64,000 nt of DNA from Bactericera cockerelli. Taxonomy: Eukaryota > Arthropoda > Insecta > Hemiptera > Triozidae. The stretch spans positions 12,092,038-12,156,037 of the forward strand of contig CM044964.1 in NCBI GenBank assembly GCA_024516035.1, given 5' to 3'. Below, piece by piece: positions 35,201 through 50,200 of the stretch. Both the position numbers and the translations under genes were made by a program. The notes under the pieces were generated by a model. That model had not been told where the DNA came from and made no database searches. It saw only the letters and a program-made list of their open reading frames with translations. The first letter of the stretch is position 1. Each line of letters opens with the position of its first letter.

Positions 35201-38200
35201 TACTGTACATATCAGGCGCGGCGGGTGCTAAAGAGCTGTGGAACTGCAGCACCCCCAGACGAAAAAGAAAAAGCGAGGATTTTCTCAAGTCCTAGCTCGT
35301 GCACAATGAAAATTATCACCTCTTTCTACAGGGTGCGCCAGAATAACCTGACGAGTTTAATGTTAACTATCAAGTCATAACTTGTCGTAGATGGTTGATG
35401 TTAGTGTCATTTTGTTTCCAATAAAAGCGGATTTAGTGACAATGGAGTCGTGGACACATGCGCATCGTGCTTTTGTTGTAGAGACATTTTTTAAAAGTGG
35501 TGATTCTGTGGCAATTACTCAGAGAAAGTTTCGGACTCACTACCGAATTAAATCTCTCTGCTTGTGACTATTTTCTTTGGGGTTACCTCAAAAGTAAAGT
35601 CTATATGCATTAGCCAAGGACTGTAGATGACTTGAAGAGACTAATTGTTCAAGTAATTCGTGCAATACACCTGATAATGCTTGAGAAAGTCATGGACAAT
35701 TTTTCGACAAGAATTGACGAGTGTATCAGAAATGGAGGTAAACATTTGACCAACATTATCTTTCACAAATAATTCAAATATTCAACAAATCATGTACTAA
35801 AATAAATCCGCATGTCTTCTCTTTCAAATAACACAAAAATTATTGTTCTATCTAAAAAATTGCTTGTGTTAGTATCATTTTTAAACTCGTCAGGTTCTGG
35901 CGCACCCTGTAGAATAACTGAAGCATAATTACTATGATTGGTATGGTAAACTAAGACAAACTCTTTAGATACTGAAAGAGCGACTCTTTAAATACCATTT
36001 TAGTCCGGTTTATGTGGCAGCACCCGCAAAACATTATACCACCGGGCGCGCCTGGTACATTATACAGATACACACATACGTATAATATACAGTTATACAC
36101 TATACAGATAGATAATACTGTAGTATACACAGTTATACATGAAATGTACAGCTGTGTGGACCAGGTTGTTCTTTTTCCGCGCGGCTGGAGGTAAACATTA
36201 CGACATAAATATGTAATTGCGGTACCACGAAGTCGTGAGTGCGTACATATATGCTTGTCAAGGCCGCTGAGGTCTTGAGAGAGAATTGGCCAAGGATACA
36301 CAAGAAGAGATATGAATCTCCTTGACAAGAGAGACACAAATTAGAGGATTCAATTCAATTCATTTATATATGTTTGCAACGTATATTTGACAAATTTCAT
36401 CTAAAATTTAATAATAATAATATCACCTTATTTATACTACTGCCCGATTAGGACTATGAAGTCCCATTATTCCAGCAGTGAGCCCAAGATGTATTATTAT
36501 GTGGTAAAAATCCCGAATGGGAATGTAACAACCAGGCGAGGTTAATGCTCAAAGCATTTTCTACCACCTAAACCTCAGAGTCTTTTTATTATGTGGCCTC
36601 AAACTCAAATTAACGGGGAAAAATTAATGCACTGGGTGGGATTCGAACCAACGGATCCCTACGCTACCTGGATTACCAGACCAGCGCGTTAGCCACATCG
36701 ACTACCAGTTAACCAAAACGGACATTTCCGACATCTTTCAGTTTACTCGGAAGTAATTCGATAAAAGCCTTGACAGACTCAAAGCCACTGGTGTTCTATG
36801 GATCTCGGCGTGGTTCAAAGCCAAAACGATTTGGACTAGAGAGGCATAGGTAGGAATCATCACAGATGTATTCTCATCTATGTACATTTCCTTGGCCGGT
36901 CCATATTCGGAGAGTTGAGACGTGGCGAGAGGACTACCTGTGCTGATGATGAGATTAATGTAGTGTATTGTATGTAGTGAGATGAATGTAGTGTATTGTA
37001 TGTAGAGAGATGAATGTAGTGTATTGTATGTAGTGAACTGTATGTAGTGTATTGTATGTAGTGAGATGAATGTAGTGTATTGTATGTAGAGAGATGAATG
37101 TAGTGTATTGTATGTAGTGAACTGTATGTAGTGTATTGTATGTAGTGAGATGAATGTAGTGTATTGTATGTAGTGAGATGAATGTAGTGTATTGTATGTA
37201 GTGAGATGAATGTAGTGTATTGTATGTAGAGAGATGAATGTAGTGTGTTGTATGTAGTGAGATAAATGTAGTGTATTGTATGTAGTGAGATGAATGTAGT
37301 GTATTGTTTGTAAGGAGATGAATGTAGTGTATTGTATGTAGCGAGATGAATTTAGTGTATTGTATGTAGTGAGATGAATGTAGTATACTGTAGTGTAGAG
37401 TACGTACCGACCTCAGTAGCTTGGTAGATAAGGCGACGGACTTGTAATCTGGAGGTCGGTGGTTCTAGTCCCAAGTTAAGCAATATAATAATTTAGTAAA
37501 GCGAGTTTCGAGAATTTGTGATATCACGACTGTGATTAACACAAATAGATAAATTTGTAGCCTAGTCAAATTGGCATAAAAAAGGGGTCGAGTTTGGAAT
37601 ACATCGGAACTTCCTAAAAGTCTGTTGTTTGATACTGTAAAGTTATCTCTTAACCAAGTTTTACAACAAAAACTAAATTTTTAGGGGCCCAAAAAACCTC
37701 TAAATTTTGGCAATCATTTCAGTTTTCGGATTGTAACTCTGGTATGTAAACAGCCTGGCTGGGGGACTATAAACAGGCAGTTAACCAGTATTGGCTTGGT
37801 TCTGGGGGCCCTTGTCAATTATTAGCCTCCTTGTAAAGACAGTGGTAGAAGTGCTGATTCATTCCTCCACTGTCGGGCTGCCATCGTCCATGATGACGCC
37901 ACCCTATGGTGATGATGATGATTGTAACTCAAAAACCATTGATTTTAGCTACAAGATTACTCTATTATAAACAAAACTAGTAGACTCTATAATTCCTACA
38001 ATTTGAAGAAAAAATCATTGAAATGAGCTCAATAGGTCCCAAGAATCAAGATGGCAATAGTACAAAAAAAATCGTCTCATCTTGTTTTGGCCTACAAACG
38101 GATTCCTAAACAAATTTCTTGGCCACTTCCAATAGCACCTGAACTACCAGACGACCTTGAGAATAGTATATGCTCATATGGCTCTACAATAAACACTCAG

Positions 38201-41200
38201 ACTACAGTGATTATTTTCTATGAAAGAAATGTCAAAGGGTAGTCATAAAAAATGACTAACACCCAAGTGGGGAATAGTAGTAATTGATTTCTAATGCCGG
38301 TCACAAGTGCTCCATTATTAATAAATTATTTATCTACATTTTCTTGTCGACAAATAATTCTGTCAATACCAATAAAGTACAAAACTTGGAGACTTGGACA
38401 CCGACTTGGAGTAGCTTTGCTTTCAATGTCATTTGGTTTATTTAACACACATGGTCCGACACCAGTTTTGTGTAGATGATGTTTTCAACCATATCAAATT
38501 GTAAAGTACATGTTTGTCACTTGTGAATCAGCTAGATGATGCTGTGTGATAAATTGATAATGGTTTGCCATAATATGCCCATGTGTATGCAAGTAAGAAG
38601 ATGGGAAATTTGTGTCATTTCCTATGTATCACACACATTAGATTAAGATGAGAGTGATATCCTAAAAAGTACAAAAGTACTAATAAAGGAACACGCAAAA
38701 GAAAGAATAAACATGTACTAATGATAAACATTATTATTATAGTATTGTATACTTCTTAAACGTAAAAGTTGTACTTTTGGACTGAGTGGGACCTATAAAT
38801 TTGTAATTTGGTGTATCTTCTGATTGGGGTTTGAAGAAGTAAATACTATGTAAAGTATGGGATTTCTAGCATAAGGTCTTATTTTTAGTACATATCTAGT
38901 TGTAAAATCTGTAAATCTGTCTCTACTGTGTAGCTTTTCCATTTGTAATTTGTAAATCACTCTGTAAATTTACTTTATATCATGAAAGAAATAAAGATAT
39001 CCGTGACCCATAGATGGTCCAAACGATAGTAAAAAAAATAAAAATATTACGAACATGCATTTGAAAGCGACGTTAAACCCAAAATTGATGATAAATACAG
39101 AACTTTTTAATGGTAGATACCCAGTGGTGGAATTCTAGACAAAAATAAGATACTCGTATTAGGATAACAAAGATACGGTAAAATCCTATAATTCTGCGCT
39201 ACCCCCTAAAATTGTGATATAATAACACAAAGAAACATATTTATTTATTTATTTACAGGGATAGTAAGATTTTTCCGGCAATCTTAGTAGTAGTACCTAT
39301 ATTTATTAGTTTAAAAGACATTGAAAAATGTATAAAACATTGTCACTTTATCTACTTTTGACTTCTTTTGACTTTTGAACCTAATCTTCTTTTGACTTTC
39401 CTTATCCTATTATTATAAGCAAAATATTGTTCTTTTCTTTTTTTGCCAAACGTCTCTAACAACGAAGTCGACTCGCTACAGAAGTGAACGCTATTTCCCG
39501 AAAAGTACACTAATAGTACTTCATGGGACCACAAAAATGTATATACAAAAGATAAAAAATAAAGATCATTATTATTGTTATTAACATACTTATCGCGCAT
39601 CTCTCAATTCCGCCAGCTCATATAACTGGACCCACCACCCTAATAAGAGACTCTATACCAGCGGTCGGCAACCTTTTGAACTACGCGGACCCCTTGCTTA
39701 TCTCGAAATTTTTTAAGGGACCCCCACATTACAAAGCTATACATAGAGAGTTAGGGGGAAGTAGGGTACTTCGGACTAATTATGATTCGAGTTCATTAGC
39801 TATATTTTTTCTTTTTTTTTTAAATCCTGTAATGGCTTCGCGGACCCCAAATTTAGCTCTCGCGGACCCCCAGGGGTACGCGGACCCCAGGTTGCCGACC
39901 GCTGCTCTCTACCATTCCGCCACAACAACGTCAGGCAGATCCCAATCTTCTGCACAAACATCATCTCGCCGGGTTCAAACCAAGGACCATGGCGTCATGT
40001 TCTGCCATTCCCACCCACACCACATCCGTGTAGGACTGGCTGGGAGACTTGCTCAAGTGTACAGGGTGGTTCTGATATGTGTTACTACATAAAAGTGAAC
40101 AAAGCGCACAAACTGCTCAGTGGTTAAGCACTCGCTTGCCATGCGGAAGGTCCCGAGTTCGAACCTCCGCGCCGACAAAAATTTGTATTCATAATTTGGT
40201 TACAGTTCTTTGTAAGGGATACCTTCCGGTGCGCTCGTGTTGACCCAGCACGTAAATGGGAAGTATTGTGTCACTTCTCGCCCATCAGAGGGGAGGCATA
40301 CTACGGGATGGGCAGTCTGCAACACAGACCACAAGCGTCTACAGTAGCTCCTGTTTCATGGCTACGAAATAAAAACGGCTGTGAAACGCACATCATTAAT
40401 AAAATAAAAAAAAGTGTACATCCGTGTAGGAATGGCTGGAAGACTTGCTAAAGTGTACAGGGTGGTTCTGACATGTGACTAGGATTCACCCGATTAAGAC
40501 TAGGACTAGAGTCCCCTTATTCCAGCAGTTGTCAAATTCTCCTCAAGTATAAAAAAAATGACCATTAACCCTGTATCATGGCCGAAAGCCATAGATACTG
40601 CTACTAGGTTTTTAATTTATTTAATCAAAAATAATCAATAATTATCAACTCACACAATTATTAAACATACATAAATAAAGAACCACTATTACTATCTCAC
40701 ATAATTTTTAATGAAATGGGTTCCGCGTAACGTGTATGTGGTGTTACTCCTCCCCAACGTAAAATAGCTCTCGGGTCAATAAATCCTACGCACCACCACA
40801 ATATTGGCGTATTAATTTAATAAAATAAAAAAAATTAAGAGAATTTTTTAAGAAAAAAAAAATGTTTGAAATTAATTTTTATTATTACGGTAAAAGAGAT
40901 ACAACTCTCTTATGCTAGCTAGTAAAATAGTTGGCATTTGGCATTGACCTGGGCCAGTGGTGCAGAGGTATAAAGCGCTCTCTATTGAATTTAATGATAA
41001 TAATTAGAAATTTACATTAATTTTCAGAGTATCCAGGGGGGCAGGAATTTTTCTGCTCTGTATTTGGATGTTCGGGGTCCACTCAAACCTCGTGAGGAAA
41101 AATGAGTAGCTACTTGTATGAGTAACGACCAGTGGCGGCATTACCAGAGTGTAAAGAAATTCATGTAATAGAATTCGAAAAATACAGGAGGCTCTTAGTA

Positions 41201-44200
41201 ATGCTGCGCTACCCACAAAAATTGTGAAGAGGCCTTGTGCTTCACCACAAATAAAATCATACATACACTTCAATCTATCGACAAAATTCTGGTGGGTATG
41301 GACTTCAGATCCGGAGCGCGATACTATGATGTAATTAATTTGTTCTTTATCGAAATTAGAGATTTATAATTAGTATAACCCTGGTATAATCTCTCTCGCA
41401 CCTAAGTACCCCGGACTTCCCACGTGCACTGGTGCCACAACCACTTAAACCACTTTCTATGTCCTTGCTCGATATCAGCAAAATTATAATTACCACTATA
41501 ACAGTCTCTATTTATAATAGCTCAAAAACCGACATCAGTAGCTTGATCGATAAGGCGGCGGACTCGTAACCTGGAGGTCGGTGGTTCAAGTCCCGGTTTC
41601 AGCGTAGATTTAGTAAAGCGAGTTTGAAGTAGTAGTAGAAGTAGTAAACTCTTTCTTGAAATATATTTACATAAATCACAGAGGGCAGGATTATTGCCTA
41701 AGACAATCTCTACCATCCAACCCATGATCTTGCACCACTGAGAAAAGTTGTGATATCATGAAAGTGATTGACACAAATATGATAACTTAAAAAAGGAGCG
41801 CACGAATAGCTCAGTGGTTAAGCACTCGCTTGCCATGCCGAAGGTCTCGGGTTCGAAACCCCGCGTTGACAAATTTTTATTCAAATATTGATTACAGTTG
41901 TTTGTAAGGGATACCTTCCGGTGGGCTCGTGTTGACCCAGCACCTAAATGGAAAGTATGTACTGTGTTACTTCTCGCACATCAGAAGGAGACAGACATAC
42001 TTCAAGATGAGCCAGCTACAACACAGACCACAAGCGTCTACAGTAGCTGCTTTTTCATGGCTAATACGAAATAAAAAAAGGCTGTGAAACTCTTATCTTT
42101 ATTTTTCTTCTTTTTTTAAAAAAAAAAAAAAATCCAGGAACACTTATATGAAGCAGATTGTGTTGATAACAACTAGCCATTTCGTTGGCATGACAATTCC
42201 GACATTTCGACTTCCAGACGTAAAAAGACCCAATGGGAGCATTGAACTCGCAACCTCAAGGTCGTCCCGACAAGGTCACTTCAATCTGGACTGACAACCT
42301 TTGACGTGGCGGGCCTCGAAGTCTCGATTGACACATTCACAAACTCGTCCTGGACCCAAACCATAGCGGCAAACTTGACCAATCACTCTCGCTACAGACG
42401 TTCTCAGAGTGTGCTCACTTGCTCAGTGAGGACAAAAAAACTGTGTTGATCGCAATCGTGATGTCACAATCGCAGCATTCGCGAAAAGTACATAAAAATA
42501 CTCTGTTTATCCTGCAGATAGGTGCCATAGTTTATTTTTGACGCGGGATGAAAGAATCCCATTAAATATCAGTACACTACGTAGGAAAAAAAACCTGCAC
42601 AAAGAGTGCCTTTACTTTCACAGAAGACCGAACAAGGAGTACTAAAGAGAAATACCATACAATGAGTACTAAGGATAAATACAATCAAATACTCTTTTTA
42701 TCCTACAAAAATAAGACTAAAATAGTCTCTTTACTCTCACAGTCTAAACAAAGTCTCATTTATAGGTGTTAATCATTTCCTTTTCTATATGTCTAATACA
42801 AATAATTACATAATTATGTTAAATACAAAAACACAGTCTGTCCCGGTAGCTCAGTGGTAATGGTGGCACTCTGTGAATTAAGAGATTCCTGATGTCGCGG
42901 GTTCGAAACCCATCCGGGACATGACAAGTTATCCTCTCATTTGGGATTTTTACCACATAATAATATGTCTTGGGCTTACTGCTGAATAATAGTCTTAATC
43001 GGGCAGTCTAAATAAGGCGATATTATCATTAGTACTTAACAGGAGGATCAACACGTTTTCTTTTTTTTTTTTAAATCAAAGAATGTAAAACAGCTCACCC
43101 AGAGCAGAAGAATGAGACACCTTGCCCATGGCACACGCCGTATTGAATGCGGCATGTGTCATGCATAAATGTATTTTTAGTAAATTATTACTACTAAATT
43201 ACTAAAAATACATTTATAACTGGCGAGAGCACGTCAACTTAGGTGTTAGCAATGGCAACATAGCTTCTATTAAAAAATCACATTTGAGAACCACTAATCA
43301 GATAGAATCAATTAGACCAAATAAGTTATGAAAATACCCGCTGAAGGTTAGTGTACAAGTTATCCGACTTTAAAAAGGTATCACACAAAAGCAAGAATTT
43401 ATATTGGTGACTATTTAGAGCTATTTATACTAGCAGCTTTCATTATATTATCATTATAATTAATCATAGCTATTTTATAAATGCCAGGTATTTTCTCAGT
43501 GACCGCGACAATTTTTTCCGGCGGAATTCTGTAGCATAATGGTGGCATGTTTTTATTTAGGTGGTAAAAAAAAGCATCCACTTTTTTTTCTTACACAATA
43601 CTCAATGCCAAGGAACTATTTTTACAGCATTACACATAGGTACCACCATACCATGTGTTATTGCGTTTTAACATAGTCACACAATTATATGATGGACCTT
43701 GATCAAAAGAAGAAAAAAAAATATTTAGGAAATTGTAAAATTAGATCACATATTTATTAATGGGCATTGTATTTATGTCTTTGGGTTATACTTGTTTGTG
43801 TGGACAAAACTACTAACACATTACTTGTAAGCGTAATGGGACTTCCTGTCTCGAGCCGACAGTCTTAATAGAGCACTACTATACTATACTATTAGTTGAT
43901 GATAATGGTAATAATAATAATAATATCGCCTTATTTATACTGCCCGATTAGGATTAATGAGTCTCATTAATCCAGCAGTAAGTCCAAGACTTATTATCTG
44001 GTGAAATCAAAAATGGAAGGATGTCTTTTCACGTCCCGGCTGGGTTTCGAACTCGTAAACTCTTGATTACCAGACCGACGCCTTGAGCACTGAGCTACCA
44101 GGACACGAGTGGTAGTGGTTAAGAAGATGATGACTTTAAGCTTGACCACGAAGAACTGTCTCAGGAAATGAAGGGAAAGGAAGACACAGCAAAACTATTA

Positions 44201-47200
44201 GCATACAAGTAGCAAGACAGGAAAGACGAAATCCCCAGGAAGTGGACCGGAGAGGACACACAAGTCTGTACACAAGTCCCTGCCACATATATACAGGGTG
44301 TCCCAATTCTTGTTTTAGAAAAATTCAGAATCAATTCTAGGGGACATTCTAAGACTAAAATAATCTCAGATCATTTTTCGAAAAATGCTGTCAAACGGAA
44401 ATATGAACAAAATAAAAACTCAGTTTTTAATGCAAATAGGTATTAGGAATTTGGGTGTTTCCTTGGGAAATTTACTCACTAACCATAATACACAATAACT
44501 TGAGAACCATATTCACTTATTTTCAACAAGTTCAAGTGTATTTTTCAGATGAAAACTTTTTTTCGAGTGAATTTTTTTCTTCTTCAAAATTTTGTCAAAA
44601 TTACCTAAGATTATTTTAGTCTTAATTTATGTCTCCTGGAATTGATTCTGAAATTGTCTAAAAATAAAACTTGGACACCCTGTATATCAGGAGTATTCAG
44701 GTCCACGCTATATCCACAGGAAGTAACAGGGAAGACACAGAAGTCACTTTGCACAAGCCCCTGCTATATCAACAGGAATATCAGAGAGTGGAGTAATTGT
44801 ACAATGTACAGGATGTTCATTGCAGAGGAAAAAGAGAAGTAATTGTAGAGGATGTTCATTGCAGAGGAAAAAGAGAAGTAATTTAAAACGATGTGGAATC
44901 GACAACAGGACAAGATTCCCAAAAATAGACAACGCGTGTATCCTGCCAAGATGTCCTGACGACTCCTTTTAGTCTGACAAATACATTATTCAAATTTTAA
45001 ATGAAACAAGAAACTAACCGACCTCAGTAGCTTGATCGATAAGACGACGGACTTGAATTGAATTGAATAAAATAGTTCTTTTTATTTGTACAATAATAAT
45101 ATTTCTTAATATTATCTCCTAAGCTTATGCAAACTTCTGAGGAGATATTTGTAATCGGGGGTTCACGTCTCAAGTTAAGCAAATTTAGTATAGAGCGAGT
45201 TTGAGTAGTTGTGATATCACGATTGTGATTTTGTGACTAACACAAATATGATAGCTAACTCTAAATTTTTATAATATCTAAATTTTAAATGAAACAAGAA
45301 ATTAATTGACCTCACTAATCACGATAGTAAGTACGAGAAGACAGCCATATTTTTGGTCACTAACCTTTCTCAATGTAAGTGAGGTCTTGTACAGACACTA
45401 CAGACCATGTTTATTTTTATGCATACACAATTACACACGCAATAATACTATTGCAGTTACGTGTATGTTATACAACACTTGAACCAACAGCGGCCGGGTC
45501 ACACTAGCACACCATCCATCAGAGGACCTATGAATCAATTTGGCCATACGTCAACAACTCAACGCGAATATAATACACATAGTTAGGTCTAGCTTATTCT
45601 GTCAAGGACTAATTGGTTAGTAAAACACGCCAGCTATGCTCGGTCCCAAGGATTGCTCGAAATATGTGTCTAATTGAATGGAAACATATTTGACCCCAGG
45701 CTATGTTTATTATTACGACTACTGTTATGAATCATATTTGTCTTAATCACAATCGTGGTGTCACGATAGTTTCTAAAACTTGCCCTAATAAATTGTGCCG
45801 TACTTGAGATTCGAACCACTGACCTCCAGGTTACGAGTCCGCCGCCTTATCGATCAAGCTACTGAGGTCCACTCACCAATCGTGATATGGACCAGCCAGC
45901 ATCACGAGCGTTCAGTGGTCACCCACCAAGTCCTAACTTATCGGGACGTTGCTTTACTTCAGCGATCTTACGAGAACTGGTGCATTTAACGTGCCTTCGA
46001 CATAACTTTGTGATGGACAGACACACACACCAAAAGCATGACGCAATTTGTGACACTTTTTTTCAATTTGGGTTTCACCACGCTTTCATATAGGCATGGT
46101 CATTGGTCATATTGGTGTCACATCACGAAAGGGGTTTTATCCTCCATTCGTTGGAAACGCACAAACCAGCTACTCAAATTATCCTCACCCATCAGGAGGG
46201 TTCGAATTTGAATAGTCAACCATCCAAGTGCTAGCCTCGCTGGACCTTTCTTAACTTCAGTGACAGAACGAGAACTGGTGTATTGCACGTGCCATCGACG
46301 CTGGCGTATGACACTTTGTTTTACCCAATAAGTGGTCATGTGGTCAACCTAGCGTGACCGTCATTTCATCATCTCAGAGCCAAGACAAGGTCGTGTTCGG
46401 TGAAGAATATAAATAAAATTAACCCTGTTTTTTTTTTGTCAAAAATCTGGCAAGATATTGTCAAGGTCTCGTATATTTTTTAATCGAGGTAAATACATAC
46501 CAAAGTTTCTTTCACAATTTAGGACAAATACTTTATTCATATACTGCCTTTAAATACTTCATTCGTAGGACTAATGAGTCCTTTTTCGCCAGCAGTTTAA
46601 TCCAAGTTTCATATTTGTCAAATAGTATCTATCAACTTTAATGAACAAATAATGTTGAGAAAAATCTTGTTCAGAAAAAGAGATGAGGAATTTTAATGGC
46701 ATGATTTTTTTTTTTTTTTTTTCTTACGATGCAAATTATAAAAAAAGTGTTATCATACGTGTGCTATTACTTTCATGACGTCACAATCACAAGTACTCAA
46801 AACTCACGCTTGATTTTTACCTAACTTGGGATGTTTTAAGTCCACTCCACCAACCTCTAGAGTCCGCCGCCTTCTCAGTCAAGCTACTGAGATCGGATGA
46901 TTCTTGTAATAAATTCCTTATTCAGGTCAGATCAAGGAGGAACTGCAGCAATACTGCGGCTCGGGATTATTCGCTCGTGAATTTGACATCACTGAGACTC
47001 GATCCTCAACCTCCTAGAACAAAGTCTACCGCACGAACCATCTGCCTATACTCAGGATAGTATTGGAGGAATTTAAAATGGTGTGAATTAGACTGAGGGT
47101 GTGGTGGCTAGAGATTAATACTTTTTTTTTTTTTTCAAAATACTCAATCATAATTTATTTACATCAAAATTATATGTACAAGAGACAATAACATATATTA

Positions 47201-50200
47201 AAAGATAATGTAAAAACTTAATAAAAGAAAATGAGTTACTGTGATGCCTGTGACCTCTAAGTATGAGGTTGTGCTGGCATCACAGGAAAATCATATCATA
47301 AGTGACTAATTAATTATAATAATAACAACAATATAATAAGATAATTGGAAAATAGTTACAATAAACAAAATATACAATAAACTTTTTTTTTTTACAATAT
47401 CATATATACTTCCTTAGGTACATAAGATGTTTTGATAATTTCTTTTTTTCCCTTCCTCTGAAAATGTAGGGTACCTAATTATCTGTTCATAGTTATTTGA
47501 TCTGTGTTGATGGTTAATTTTTCTATTTTATAAATGTTCATTTGTGAATTCTGAGTGCAAACCATCAGTAATCCATGCTTTAACAAGTCTTTTTAATCTT
47601 AGAATATTTTCCTCAGTCCTTATTTCCTCTGGTAGTATGTTGTATAATTTTTTGCCAATGAAGATAAAATGTCTTTTGTAGAGTGATTTGTTTACTCGGT
47701 CTGTGCGTACTTGTCCAGTCTGTCTAGTTATTGTCTGAGTTATGGTCCAGTTAGTTGATAGTTTATGTGCTTGTAGAGCTGTTTTATAAATGTATGTATT
47801 GGTTAATGTAGGAATGTCAGTTAATTTGTATAGTTCAGTGGTCGGAAATAGTCGTGGTTTTCTTAAAATAATTCGAAGTCGTGAAATGATGATAGTCATC
47901 AATAATAGAATTGTCGTGATTGAATTACCGGCTGTTGCAAAGACGAACGCTAATCGGAGTGTTAGCTAGAGATCCTTTGAGCCTAATGGAAAAAAAATTG
48001 ATTAGTTAAACGCTCTGGTAGAAGCTTAATCCGTCAATGAATACTTGTGAGACCATTAAGTCTAAGCTATCCACTACACCATTAGTCTAATAAAATTATC
48101 ATAAACACTAGTATTAATAATTCGCACGTTTCATCCTCATGATATACAGATTAGATCTAATTCACTTATATCCCATTCATCTACACACCAGTATCCAAAC
48201 AGGCACTTACCGTCTGACTCACTTGAGATTCCAGCTGTGATAGGAACATGCGAAGGAATTCTAGGAAACTCTTGGGATTGACTGATGGAAAATTCTTACT
48301 GCGCATCTAATAAGACCTGGACAAGGAAGGAGCCCACAAAATTGCTTCTGGGCGTCCACAGGGGCTAATACCAACCATCAATCCTTCCACCACCATGACA
48401 CAACCATCATGGATGGACACGGAAAGTATAAGTGTAAATAAGACCTAAATAGCAAATTTCAGCATCCTCAAGGACGTACCAGTGCGAGGAAATCGAGATG
48501 AGTGAGAAGTAAGTGAGTGAGTAAATATATAATGATACTCTTTAGTGGAAGGTGAACACCAGGCGAGGTTAATGCTCAAAGTATTTTCTACCATCTAACC
48601 CTCAGAGTCTTATTATTATGTGGTCACAAACTCAAATTAATGAGGAAAATTTCGTGCACTGAGTGGGATTCGAACCAACGGACGCTACCTGGATTACCAG
48701 ACTAGCACGTTAACCACTTGACTATCAGTGCACAATGAATGACTTTCTCATTTATAAGTACAGATTCTCATACTGTTTCAGTTAGGCAAAGTAACTTTTC
48801 TCTTTGACAAGACAAAAAGCTCGATGGACGTAACGGTATTTGGCAATGTCTTTTTGTACTTGTATGACGACAGCCAGGGGTCCCGGGTTCGAAACCCAGT
48901 CGGGACATGAGAAGTTATTCTCCCATTTGCTAGATTGACCACTTAAGGTCTCAGGCTTACTGCTGGATTAATGGGACTTATAAGTCCTCGTCGGGCGGTA
49001 TAAATAAGGCTATTATGAAAGTTATCATGGTGGTGTGTATGACCATGGAATTTGACATGCACCACTATAGTCTAATAAAAGATAGATTATATAAATTCGC
49101 CTTACTTAATATGTGCTGTATACCAAAGACGCGAACTACCCACCTCCAAGTTACAAGTCCTACTGATTAGCTCGGTCCTTTTTTACTTCTTATAAAAAAG
49201 TTATCTTACTTGTGTTAATCACTTTCGTGATGTCACAACTATCAAGTATTTAATTGAAAGAAGATCTACTCAAACTCGCTTTACTAAATCTTTGCTGAAC
49301 TTGGGACTTGAACCACCGACCTCCAAGTTACAAGGCCGCCGCCTTGTCGATCAAGCTACTGAGGTCGCTTTATTTCATATAATATAATAACATATACTAT
49401 AATAGTTATAGCTTTTATAATATAAGAGGTATAACTGTGGAAATGAGACTGCCATATCTGCCCATAAAGTCTTTTGGAGAATTTATTTATGGACGAATAT
49501 AAATAACTTTTAGCATAAAATGTTTCCAAAAAGACAATACATGCATAGCTTTAGGATTTTTTCTAAACTTTTTTTCTAGTAATGAAAATATATTCAGGTA
49601 ATGTTACTTGGCAACTTGAGAGATAATGACAATGAACTCTATTTGAATACATTTAATATGACATGCAAATCCAACACGAGTTCATTTAATATTTGAATGA
49701 TATATTCTAATGCCTAACAATAAAATTAATGTCATGAAAAATTCTACCATGTTTTCAGCTCGAGAATTCTAATTAATAAATAAAAAATAGTCACTGTGGC
49801 AGAGCGAGTTAGCGCGCTAGGCATTGCACACATGGTGACCTGGGTTCGATTCCCAGCGGGGGAGGATTTTTTCTGCTCTGTACTTGGATGTTCGGGGTCC
49901 ACTCATACCTCGTGAGGAAAAATGAGTAGCTGCTTTAATGTGAAGCAGCGACCAGTGGCAGAATCTTAGGCAAAAAAATAATACAAGGTATTGAAAATTA
50001 AAGTGGTAAAGTCCTATGATTCTGCGCTACCCACTAAAATTGTGACATAATAACACAAAGAAAAAGCATTATTATATATTATTATTATTAAAATAAAAAT
50101 TAAAACTCAAACTAGAAAATCTTAATAAAAATATCCACTTGAACTATCATTTATGTTTAATTTTTTTCAAAATGTTTTCTTTCATTTATCTTCAGGTTAA

